Positions 47,601 to 58,667 of a stretch of 64,000 nucleotides of DNA are shown here, piece by piece. Location of the stretch: the NCBI GenBank assembly GCA_022385755.1, contig MU278349.1:558001-622000 (forward strand), written 5' to 3'. The notes under the pieces were generated by a model. That model made no database searches. It was not told the origin of the DNA and saw nothing but the letters and a program-made list of their open reading frames with translations. This DNA is from Trametopsis cervina. Its lineage: Eukaryota > Basidiomycota > Agaricomycetes > Polyporales > Irpicaceae. Both the position numbers and the translations under genes were made by a program. Within the stretch, counting starts at the first letter, position 1; the number at the start of each line of letters is the position of its first letter.

Positions 47601-49893
47601 AGGACTGCACGGAAAGGCGACGGGCTTCGAGTAGGGCGTCCCGAGGAGCGACGATCGCTCATTGCTGGCTACTGTGTGGTGGCTATTCCGTGTGGCTGGT
47701 GGTGGCTCTCGACTGAACTCGGCTGGTGCTGTGTGCTCCGACGGGATGAGTGGGTGGGCTCCAGCTCTCGATGCCGACGGCCACGAACCCCCATCGCTGG
47801 TCAGCGGACTCCGTGTGTGGGGTCGACAAAGGCATCGACATCCACATCGCGAACGGGATTGGGCAATGAATTGGCTTTGCAGAGGAGCTGGAGCTGGAGC
47901 TGGACTGCTGCTATCGACCGGCATCCATCTCACATCTGCAGCTATCTATCAGCACGTTGTTGATGAACAGCCTGGGTGTGTGGCTGCTGACCTCTTGTTT
48001 TCCCCGGTCGCGGTCTGTGGGAGTGAGAACATAACTGTACAGTGGAATAGAGCCGACGGAGCCTCGCCATCCGGCACATATGTTATGTTATGTTATGCTA
48101 TGCTATGGAGTGTGCTCCACTCCAAGGCATGCGCTGATCCCTCCTAACGAATAGCCACAAGCGTCGACCTGTTCACGCACGCACGTCAACAGCCAGCTAT
48201 CGCGCGATTTCAAAATCTGTCGGTTGAGCATCAGCATTTCCTTCGCTTTGCCCTGAGCACAGACGCGCACCTCACATAATCCTCGTCGTTGTCCGTTTCC
48301 TTGTCGTGCATAAGCATAACTGTACCGTATTTGCAACGCTTGCGCATCTGCACAGCCCCGTTGGGTTGGCGTTGGCAGAACATGGACGTTTCCCGGGATG
48401 TCGAACGCTGCGCTCAACCCTCGCACCCAGACGGCATACGCCGAATACTCGGGCGGCAACTGAGACAGACGGAACGCAGGTGCAGATGCATTTGACGACG
48501 CCTAGCCTAGCGTGAACGCGGCTACCATAGCGTGCACGGAAAAGGATCGTCCCTGGCCTATGACGAAGGTTCGCAGACGGGGCTAGAGACAAACGGGTTA
48601 GCACTTCATGCCCAACGAGTCGCGGAGAATAGTAGAGAGACCAGCGACGATGCAGATGACCGACCCCTCTGCGCTTCTCCATTCACTACAGTGCGAGTCC
48701 GCGTTTGCAAAAGCTGTGGTGGTGTGACTTCATGAGCCCGGACGGGCCGCAAGAGTTTCGGTACACGGTAGCTTGCATCATTGTGCATTGTACATCATGC
48801 GAAATACAACGCGCACCTTCCAGACATCCCAGCACGAAAACGCTGATTTTCCTACGATCTGCTACGTCCGAACGGACCAGGGTAGATAGACGCGACGGTC
48901 TCCTATGAAATCCCAATCGAAATCGCCGCACGCACTCTGGCTGGCTAGGCCCAGTGCGTGCGTGCGAGTGATTCGGGGGTGCGTTCGACGCGCCTCGTGT
49001 TCTCTTCTTCCCAAGAGAAGAGGCCCAGGCAAGCACGCCGGGGGCTGTACTGTAGGGCAATATCAGGCTCTGGCCGAGATGTACCCGTGCGATCTTCAAC
49101 GTCCAGCGACAGCGACCGTACAGCAGTGAAGGGATTCTCGGATCCCGACGTCCAAGCCCCACAAACAGACGAACGCGCACGCGATCAACCTCCGAAAAAG
49201 AAGAATGCCGGGCTTACGTGAACGTGAACGTTGGCGTCCGATTCGCAGGGGCAGGGCAGAACACGGTTGTTAGCTTATCTCACGTAAGGCGTCGTAAGAC
49301 AGCGTGCCTCGTCTATACAATCCCAGTCCCCTACAGGTGGTAGGGAAGCACGCGCGTGATTGGCTGCGGCGGGAGGTTCTGAGAAGCCGGGCGACGACGC
49401 GGGTTTTTGGATGTGCATGCGTTCGGGTTCGGGTGCGGTGTGGTCTGGGCTGGGCTGCTGCACGGGGAGTTTTGAACGAGGATTTCGAACGCGGCCTGGT
49501 CCACTGGCCATGCCGACCAATGAGAGTGTATACCGCCTGAGAGGAGGTCGACCGTATTTCCGGGACGGCGATTCAGAGTGGCTCTGCCCTTAGCGAGATT
49601 AATATTGACGGACACTGAGAAGCGAACCGTCAGTGAATTGATGGTATTCAATTCGATTTCGATGAACGGAAGGAAGAGCCCGACGAACCGATTGTAATCG
49701 AGCGAGAAGCGAGGGCTTTGTCAGGTTGGCGTCGATCGAGGGGGTGGGTTTTCACGTGCGGGGAGTTACCTGGCGTATGAGGAGCTGAGGAAGGACGGAG
49801 ACCGATGTTGTCGGGAAGCAATTGTTGAGGTTGAGGGTCTGGATCTGTTGGTCTGGTAGAGCTGGATGTTACGGGCACAGTATGTTGCTAATG
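44608..49893. other. long region with no conserved gene recognised
   Basis: About 5.3 kb upstream of the bZIP gene. Open frames above 200 codons occur between 45273 and 46896, but they overlap in all three plus-strand frames, show no family motif and lack consistent splice sites. A short run of TATGT/TATGC pentamer-like repeats lies at about 48079-48107. The part nearest 44608 must be the bZIP promoter. A fast-evolving gene or non-coding transcript cannot be excluded. Confidence 0.4.
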
Positions 49894-50232
49894 CTACTGC
49901 GTATGTTGAATGAGCCACATGCGTGTATAAATGCTAGCGAGCGAATATGCATATGGGAGTTGTAGGTAGAAGCAGACGGCATTCGTGACGGGTTGTTTTA
50001 AGCTTCTCGCGGGTACGGTGCCTTCTTCGCCCAACCAGATTATAACACGAAAATGCCCTGTACTCTGCGTTAGTAAGCAGACGACGAAGAATCCGGTGGG
50101 ACGTACCGCAGAACCCCCGAGGTCGAGGCCTAGCTGACGGAGAAGTTGTTCGACGCTTAGAGATGGATGCCACTAGCTCGTATCTGCCAACCTTATTCTC
50201 TGTCGGATGTGCGCGGACCGTTCGCTGGCCAT
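49894..50232 (-). CDS. possible tiny gene, left member of a duplicated pair
   Basis: Tentative. Reading from ATG at 50230-50232 gives MASERSAHIRQRI. Removing a short GT-AG segment restores SVEQLLRQLGLDLGGSA, then a 42-nt intron (GTACGT to ACGCAG with a CTAAC branch site) leads to HFRVIIWLGEEGTVPARS and a stop at 49894. The adjacent copy at 50485-50701 has the same layout and frame with different residues (QQGLDFHPTS, KLWLDEEGIESARS). A length difference of six bases in the last exon keeps both in frame, which favours past coding. The first intron would be only 36 nt. No family is recognised; it may be a real small protein, a gene fragment or a remnant. Confidence 0.3.
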
Positions 50233-50415
50233 GATGCCCTGGTGAGGCAAAACAGCTCTCCTCCCACCCGAGCACAGGAATAGCCGAGAGCGAGGTCGTA
50301 AACGCGGGTATTTCGCTCCTAAACCCGGTCTGGCATACAAGTTCATGACAGCTTGCAACTCATCGTTCACTAAACAGGGTCAATACTTAACCCAAATGAC
50401 GCCTCGCATCCGGGC
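50001..50415. repeat. direct repeat, copy 1
   Basis: About 0.4 kb that aligns by eye with about 50487-50860. The best-kept stretch is 30 identical bases (50202-50231 and 50671-50700) containing GATGTGCGCGGACCGTTCGC. Both copies end with the related phrase CAGGGTCAA-ACTT--CCCAAA. Confidence 0.65.
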
Positions 50416-50484
50416 CAAACGCGCGTAGCGAGGAAACATGCGTACGGACGTTATTGGTGGAAGAACAGCAAACAGCTTGTCTCT

Positions 50485-50701
50485 TCAGCTTCTTGCGGAT
50501 TCAATGCCTTCCTCGTCCAACCAGAGTTTGGCAAGTGAATACAAACACACTATGATCTGGATTAGCAAAGCAGACGAAAAAGTCCGGTGAGACATACCGA
50601 GGTCGGATGGAAGTCGAGGCCTTGCTGACTTGAAGGGATCGCTGGGTCGTACCGTTCAACCTTGTTCTCCGTCGGATGTGCGCGGACCGTTCGCTGGCCA
50701 C
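50485..50701 (-). pseudogene. possible tiny gene remnant, right member of the duplicated pair
   Basis: Paralogue of 49894-50232. The position of the partner's start codon reads GTG here, so the copy lacks the same ATG, although VASERSAHIRRRT continues in frame. The later segments QQGLDFHPTS and KLWLDEEGIESARS keep the splice positions (GTATGT donor, AATCCAG acceptor) and stop at TGA. Called a remnant because of the lost ATG; an upstream exon could supply another start. Confidence 0.28.
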
Positions 50702-50860
50702 GATTCCCTCATGAGGCAGCAGAGTGATAGCCGAGAGCAAGGTCGCAAGCATCACCGCCTCACTCCTGGACCCGGTCCGTAAGCCCACATCCACGCCCAC
50801 AGCTCACCTCCCATACACAGGGTCAACACTTGACCCAAAGCACGCCTAACATCCACAGTC
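50487..50860. repeat. direct repeat, copy 2
   Basis: Second copy of the repeat described at 50001-50415. It lies immediately downstream of the ABC transporter stop codon. Confidence 0.65.
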
Positions 50861-51044
50861 GGTCTTGCGCTGCACCAGATCAAGGTCGAAGAAGAAGCCA
50901 CAGAAGTAATTCATTCATTCATTCTATATGTATAACAGCAATCAGCTAAGCCCAAACTAAGCCACGAATTCAACAGTCAAAGTCCATAAATCTTTCATAA
51001 CGAAATTAGATTGAGATGAAACGAGGTGAGAAAAGAAAGGAAAA

Positions 51045-54000
51045 TTAGATCGTCGAGGTGCCGGGAGCGGGAGCCTTGCCGTCCGCCATCGCGTACAGCA
51101 GGTCCTTGTCTGCGCTTTCGTCGACGAGCGCGCGCAGGAGACTCTCGCGCTTGAGCAGCGCCTTCGGGCTGTCGAACTCGACGAGGCGGCCCGCGTCGAG
51201 CACCATCTGTATAGCGAGGCCATGATGAGCAAGTGTAAGGAAGGGAATGGTAGTAAGGGGGAGGACGTACCACTTTGTCGGAATCCATGATAGTCTGGAG
51301 ACGATGCGCGACCGTGATAACCGTCACGTCGCTCTTCAGCTCGTGCCGCAGGGACTCCTGGATCACCGCGTCTGTCTCGTAATCTACAGAAGAAGCGCGT
51401 CAGAATGAGGAACAGTGCAAACAGTATTCGTCAAGCTGGCACGCACCGATAGCAGACGTAGCCTCATCGAGGATGAGCAGCTTGCTCTGTCTGACGATAG
51501 CCCGCGCGAGCGCGATGATCTGGCGCTGGCCGACGGACAGGTTCCCGCCGCCGCTCGCGATCTCGGTGTCGAGCGTCATCCTGTTCTCGTCGGACAGACG
51601 TTGAAGAGAGAACAGGCCCGCGGCGCGCAGAGCGTCATTGAGCGTCGCGTCGTCGTATTGGCCGAACACATCTAGGTTGTGGCGGAGCGATCCGCCCAGG
51701 AGCTCAGGCTATCGACGGGGAGTCAGGGGATATTCACGTGAGGAATGTGGCAGAAACTCACCACTTGGGGGATGATGGTGACGTTGGACCTCAACGCGTC
51801 GAGGTTGACGGAGTCGGTTGGGAGACCGTCGAAGATAACGTTGCCCTCGGTGAAGATGCAACGGAGCAAGGCGAGCGTGAGCGTCGATTTTCCCGAGCCA
51901 GTGCGGCCGACTGTATACGAGTGATAAGCATATAGCGCTATACAGTGAAGTGGGGGAAAACATACCAATTCCGACACGCTCTCCTGCTTCGATGCGGAAG
52001 CTGACGTCTTGCAGAACCTTGGGGCCGTCCTGTGGGTGTCGCCGAAGTATATGAGATGCGAACACGACACAAACGGATCATATACGTACTGGAGAATACC
52101 TCGCTGTCAACTTCTCGACTTCGAGTTTACCGCTCGCGGGCCAGTACGCAGGTGGTACACCGCCGTCTTTCGGCTCGGGTTCTTGTTCGATGGTGACATA
52201 TTGGTTGATACGCTCCAAGCTTTAAGAAAGGTGTCAGAATTGGTCGTGGTACATCTCCCGCCGGAAGTCTCACCTGTTTCCACTGACTACAAGGTTCGAA
52301 TGAGTACTTATCATAAAACGCAAGTGATGACCGCTTACCTTCGAACTCGTTGTAGATACGAACCCACCAGAGGATCATCTCACTGAAGCCACTCGCCATG
52401 TTCAAGATGAAACCGATGCTGGATGGGTTGTAACCGCCCTTGCCATACACGAGGTAGAACGCCAGGACACCCGAGAAGGCTGCAGCGAGTGCGTCGATAC
52501 GGATACTGATCCATCTGTGCAGCTCATAGTCAGATGTATGTTTTTGGTTTCTTTATCAAATTGCACTTACCGGTTGAGGTTGTATAACGTTCTCGCCACG
52601 CGCACGTAACTGTCCACCCGCACCCCAGTCTCCTTCTTGAATGTAGCTTGCGCACCGTAGGCTCTGATCGACGCTGCAACGAAAGACCTGTCAGCCTCAC
52701 GACGTGTCCCGCATCCCTCTCCACTTACTCAGGCCGGCAAGCGCTCCACCTATTATACCAAGCACGGGGGCCTTCGCGTTCGACATCTCACGCTTGACAG
52801 ACAGCTGGGCCTTGATGTAGATGTTTCCGAGCCAACCGCCCATGATTGCGATGAAGAGCGCAGGAAGGAGGAACGACGGTGTGTAGACGACGACGGCGCC
52901 CAACCTGGCGATCATACTCCAACTCACAGCCGTGAGGTAGTTAAAGTTGTTCGCAACTGCGCCATCAACTGAGAAGTATTGTTAGACGAGAGAGCGATTC
53001 CGCGTTTATGTGACTCACCAGCTTGGATGTCTTGTGTGCAACGAGTGATAACTCGAGAAGTAGGGGTGACGTCGAGCCATCTACAGTCGTCATTCGACAA
53101 AGCACAACAGATATCTCGAGATGCACTTACCGGAAGGTGCTCCCGAGCAGAGAGGTGACGAGCGTACGATGGATTGAGCGCGACGCTCTGATAGCACCGA
53201 ACAGGTAGACCAGTTCTCCCCAAACGATCATGATCAGGACCAGAAGCACGATGAAGGCGTAGATCCCCAAGTAGCTGCGAAACGTGAGCACATATTCGCT
53301 GGAAGGTGGAAATAACGCGACTTACTAAGGAGCCGATACGGTCATTGGGTCAGTGAGGATGTACTGGCTCGCCCAGAATCCGAGCCACCATAACTCGGCA
53401 ATGTCGAGTATCTCTGTCAACACGATAGAAACATGATAGGAAATCCAGAACACTATCGGGTGTTTCCCTCCCAATGCGGCCAGGAAAAGTCTGACTATAG
53501 CGTGAAGCGCGTCAGATCTGACGTCGAATACTCAAGGGAGATACTACTTACAGGCCGGCCAGCTGACATGACCGTGGGCGATCTCCTCGGCGACCACGAG
53601 CTTCCCCTTGGTCTCCTCGGCAGGCTTGTCTGTAACCTCTTCTTCAGCCACATCCAGCTCAACGGCTTCCTCCTCATGCTTGATCACTTCTGCCAACTTG
53701 GAGTCCTTGGCTACAGCCTCTGACACGGAGCCTTGACTGATAATGCGACCATCGGTGTTCAAAGAGACCACGAAGTCCGCAAGGGGGCCAGCCATGGCAA
53801 CGTTGTGGGTCTGCATAGCGTTCAGCATGGAATCGCAGCAGGGGGGAAGCAGGGATACATACCACCAACAAGACTGTACGACCACGGATCAGGTCGCCCT
53901 TAAAGCACTTGTCGACAATCCAGCGAGAAGTGTGTACATCCTGAGACAAAGTAAGATAATGAGCGATTCCTTGGGATGGGGTAACATACCAACGCCGCCA

Positions 54001-57000
54001 GAACCTACGAATCAGTGCATGTCAGTAAACAAGTATATACGATAGAAAAAGAATGAGACTGACATCATCAAGCAGAATAATCTCGGCACGGGAATAGACG
54101 GCTCTTGCAAGAGTAACACGAGCCTGGTGAGGTAGGAATTTAGCAGTAGAACTAATCAAAACGCAGAAACACATACTTTTTGTCCACCACTACAATAGGT
54201 TTGATGGTTCGACTCAGTTATCGCAACAGGTCAATGCCGTATACCACGCACCTCAAGGTCAAACCCTTCTCACCGACTTCGGTGGCATCCCCAGCCTCGA
54301 ACAAGGTCAAATCGCGAGTCAAACCGCACTGGTGAATGACTAGCACAATATGAGCCAGCTGAACAGAGTCAACGATAGGCTTGAGCACCAACCTTTTTTG
54401 TACCGCTCCTCATCGAAGGCTGAACCGAACAGAATATTTTCCTGATATAGGGGTAAATATACCAGGGCCATCGCGCAAGTCACTGCGGCTGCTTACCTTG
54501 ATAGTCTCATTTTGTACCCAAGACTCCTGCGCGGCATAAGCGATACCACCCTCTCTCGGGATATTTGTCCATGACTCGGGGCCGGACGGGATGTAATGCA
54601 TCTCGCCCAACAGAGCCATCAGTATAGAAGTCTTGCCAGAGCCAGTAGGCCCGATGATCAAGTTGAAGGCTCCTTTCTTGAAGACGAGCTCATCGTCGAT
54701 GTGCAGACGGAATGTCTGTCTAGACGGGGTGAGCGTGCCATCGGTGGGCTCGTTGGACCAGGAGAACGTCGCTTTGCCAAAGCCAATATCGCCCTTGTGC
54801 TCAGCAGACGAGTCGACGATGACCTCTTCGGCAGGCGTTTCAGTGTAGGCATCGAGCAGCTCAGTCTGGAAATCATGAGTTGAGCGAGAGTTCAAAGAAC
54901 AAGGCAAAACACAGAAGCTCACTTTCGTCAAGAACTCCGAAACACGGCCAAGAGAGACGTTGGCTGTTATGACATAAGCATAGTTTTATTGCGCACAAGG
55001 CTGAGCAGAAGACATACCCTGAATCATCATCGGCAACATGCCAAAGACTCGGAACATTTGGTTTCGGATCATGTTGAAAGCTAGCACATACTGTGAGCTG
55101 ATGAACATTATAGCGACGACAGAAACTTACCCGTCATGGACGAGAACACAATGGAAGCTGAGCAAACGATGAGTTAGGCCTTTATGGTTGTGCAGTGCAC
55201 CAACTTACCACTCAGGGGTTGCTTTTGTATCATCGTCTGTTGCACGAACTGTTAAGCAAGAACCCAAAGTTCAAAACGTTCTTAACTCACGTAAACACCG
55301 TAGGTGACAACCATATGGATGAGCGGGATGGTATGGCTAGAAATAATAGATGTCAGGAATCTACTCAGCCTGAGGCGATATGATCAACATACTTCGCAAC
55401 GACGTTGATAAGGTTCAGCAGTTTGCGCTTCCAAACCCACTTCAGCTCTTCTTCACGCTTCTGCGTGACTGCGTCCTTGACACGAGCTTCCCAGCCGAAT
55501 AACTTAATCATACGGAGGACGCTCATCACTGAGAGAAGGTTAGCCTACGTCCTGAATGTAAAGCGTATAGCTTACTCTCGGTAACGTTCTGAACTCGAGC
55601 ATCGGTCTGTAAAGGCAGTTATCAGCCAAATTCCAGAATCCAAGTCGGGCACCGTAGACACTGACCGCCTTCATCTTCTCTTTCTGGGCACTACTGGTCA
55701 ATGAAGCCACTTTGGCAGGGACCGGTGTAAGGAGGATCATCACTCCAAGACCGACGATAGAGCTAGAGAATATGAAGAACTCAGACAGCGAAATCGTTAA
55801 TGTGAATCTGTAGCGGACCTCCAGCCGAGAACCACGTAGAGGAACCACATTCCAAGGGAGACGTGCAAGGGCGCAGAGAGGACTGTATAATCCATTAAGC
55901 AAACTTGTACCTTTCTAGGGTTCAACGGGAAGACTCACAGATGAAGAGGAAGTCGCGTCCAGTGGTAATGTTGTCCAAGTCACTGGTCACAAGGTTGTTG
56001 ATTTTGCCCACCAGATTACCCTTTTTGCCCTTTGTGTCCGCCTCGGGTGCCTTCGGTGGCTCAGCCTTCTTGCTGTCCGCGGCCTTGCCTTGAGCTGCAG
56101 GAGCGGTGACTGTGGCCGTCGAGCTCGTCCCAGTAGTCGCAGTCGAAACCGCGGTTGCGCTCCTCGAGTGAAGTGTGTCGGCATCCGCTTCTTCGTCGCC
56201 TTGTGCGGAGGCAGTATCGGGAGTATTAGAACCTCCTGTCTCACTTGCAGGAGCGCTGGGAGGAGCACTCTCTGTTGCCCCCTCTTTCTTCTCCGCAGTC
56301 TCAGCCTTCAATCGAATGCGAAGTGCGTGGTCGAAAACTAGAGAGGTCACAATCGCCTCAGTTCGCACGAGCGAACCGGTCTAGTCCACAATTAGCGATC
56401 GCATTTTGTCTGATCGTAAGCGGAGACTTACCGAAAGGAAGATATACAGCTGAAAGAGAAGGGCGAAGAAAAGGGGCGAGCTGACCATCAGGAGGATCCA
56501 CACCCATGGTTTGACAAAGGCACCCTCTCCTCCGTTCTCAAGATAACTGCAGACGGCGGTTAGCACTAGACAGAGGGTCCACACACCAATACGTACGTGA
56601 GCAGACGGTTGGTGCCTATAGGTCCAGCAATAACGGATGCAGCCTGTTTCGTATTCCGACTGAGCAACCGCACGTTAGGAGGGCTGAACGAGATACTCAC
56701 CAAAAATAGCAGACAAATTGTCTGATAAAACAGCGAACGCTTGAAGACCATCACAAGACCAAAGAACAATCTACGCCTCTTAGCACCAGAGAATGGGTCC
56801 AGGTACTGAAGAACGGGGCTGAGCAAAGCGTACAACGTTTCACGAGACATGTCAGCTTACTGGATAACTTCGCTTGATCAGGTTTTTGTACGCGTCATAA
56901 TCCGCGAGGGGAGGAAGCTGATCTTTGGAGAGATGGTCGGTCTTGGAGGCCTTGAAGATGATACCATCCAAGAAATTGTAGAGCAGGAAGTTGAAGAGTG

Positions 57001-57839
57001 ACGCGGTTTGTTCTGGGTTGGCGATGGGGAATGGGTCCTGAACAGGAGGGTTCAGTATTGGATTCGACGCGGAAACAAGTGAAGCTTTACCATAGGGTCT
57101 ACTGGGATGTAAGGATACGGCTCAAACAGAGGTAGCACTACACCCGCAAAGCCTGCCAGGGCAGCTTTCACCCACAACAGCGCTCCCTCCGCTTCATCTG
57201 CAGGGCGAAGCACGAACGTCATCAACGGCCATACATCACGGTATATGTAAACAGCAGCTACGGTCGCTGTGACAAGGGTCAGATGGAACGAGAAAGTCGG
57301 AGCCGTCCGCGCGTATGTAAACGTATTAAGGCCTGCGAGAATAGTAGCATATGCCTTGAAGTCGGCATATTAACAAGAGTGTATAGAGTCACGGACTGCC
57401 GTGTACGCACCAAAGCAGCAACAGACGCGATATTATATGAGGACCATCCATTATGGAGAGCGGTGACCGTCGTGAGTGTGAGGAGAGTAAGAACAGTAGC
57501 CAGTCGGACGAATTTGAACGCGAAAATCAGGAAGCTCCCCCGCTTTTTGAACCAGGATATTTGACCGACGACTGGCACTTCGCTGTCCTCCACGGAGGTT
57601 TTGTTGTAGAGCCTTTGCACGTATTTTGAAGAAACAGCCGCTTGCAATGCTAGAATTATGAGCGACGCTGCTGCAACGTACGCGGGGTATTTTCGCTCAT
57701 CCCGCCACAACCTGCCGCCCAAGCCAAACGCGTTAGTTCAACACGCTCTATGCGGTCAAGGTTGTGTTTACAACGCGCCTTTTCGGAACATCTTCTGCAC
57801 CAACTCCAATCCAACTGTTCGCTGTTGGTATAAACTCAT
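51045..57839 (-). CDS. ABCC-family (MRP-like) full-length ABC transporter, 38 exons
   Basis: ATP-driven membrane exporter; the substrate is unknown. Exons: 57772-57839, 57411-57711, 57091-57354, 56861-57037, 56701-56805, 56597-56643, 56432-56546, 55939-56380, 55819-55882, 55666-55762, 55576-55606, 55393-55528, 55291-55336, 55209-55248, 55131-55157, 55018-55080, 54923-54963, 54497-54865, 54393-54441, 54252-54339, 54177-54189, 54064-54123, 53990-54004, 53863-53940, 53552-53810, 53326-53494, 53131-53274, 53019-53080, 52729-52968, 52571-52673, 52339-52514, 52274-52286, 52090-52219, 51966-52029, 51762-51910, 51447-51708, 51271-51383, 51045-51206. All phases agree: 1593 residues. NBD1 has GPTGSGKTS (760), LSGGQK (856) and LLDD with Asp at the catalytic-Glu position, as usual in ABCC. 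NBD2 has GRTGSGKST (1367), LSVGQ (1472), LLILDE (Glu 1497) and H-loop VAHR (His 1529). A Ser/Ala/Glu-rich insert of about 110 residues interrupts TMD1. The N-terminus has an extra hydrophobic region. The start codon is tentative. Confidence 0.9.
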
Positions 57840-58667
57840 TCGCTAACACGACTTGTGGCCACCGCCAGTAATCCATGGTAGCAGGATTCCGGCAAAGGTG
57901 GCTGATGGGTATAAAACGTTGAATTCCTGTTCGGAGACCTTTTTGTAATTTCCGCTATCTTGACGCGCCCATGATAGTCAGCAATATGATACCAGTGTGT
58001 CGGACCCGGTCAGTTGCGAAACCGCATGGGACGGTCTGCTACCGTTTCCCCTGGTTTGAGGGCGCCGAGGCATTGTGTCTTTGGAGATCGGGTCAAACGC
58101 TTTCGCATGATGGATCAAGTTGTATTTGATTGCATACGCAAAATTGTAACTGGAGTCATAGACCTCACCAGCATTTACTACAGTACCATGTGGACACAGT
58201 GTTTGAGCACCCGTTTGCGCAATTTAACCAGGAAATTACACCCCCGCCTGCGCTCGCTTTGCGGGGCAACACACGACACAGCTTTTCTCCTTTTTGCTCC
58301 CGTTCAATGAAGTTAGCAACCGCCCGCGGCAATCGGTTCCCGCATGTGAAAGGACGCTCATTTCTGACAACCTATCGTGATCACAGCAGTCGTGGCACAT
58401 CACTTCATCACAGCTTGACAACTCTACACACTGTCCTGAACCTTGAAGGTCCAGACTCTTGACATGATAGCCCATACAAGGACAATATGACTCGAACAAG
58501 CACTCCTGAGCCTACGATACAACTACTTAACTTGCGTTCGGTGTACCGATATAGTTCTATAATGATACAGTTGGGTTTAGGTTTCCTTTCATTATTGCTA
58601 CATGCTGTGGTCATAGGCCCTGCTTGATTGCTTGAAGAGCGCACAACGCGGCTGAGGAGACGTCTCG
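57840..58667. other. intergenic region
   Basis: About 0.8 kb between the ABC transporter start and the hexokinase stop codon. A TATAAAA motif near 57910 lies upstream of the transporter on the opposite reading sense, so its role is unclear. No coding sequence was seen. Confidence 0.4.

Noticed and set aside
46827..47963. Open frames on both strands around 47 kb, one with a possible exon ending at a GTACGT donor near 47391
   Set aside because: No consistent second exon or conserved sequence; treated as chance.
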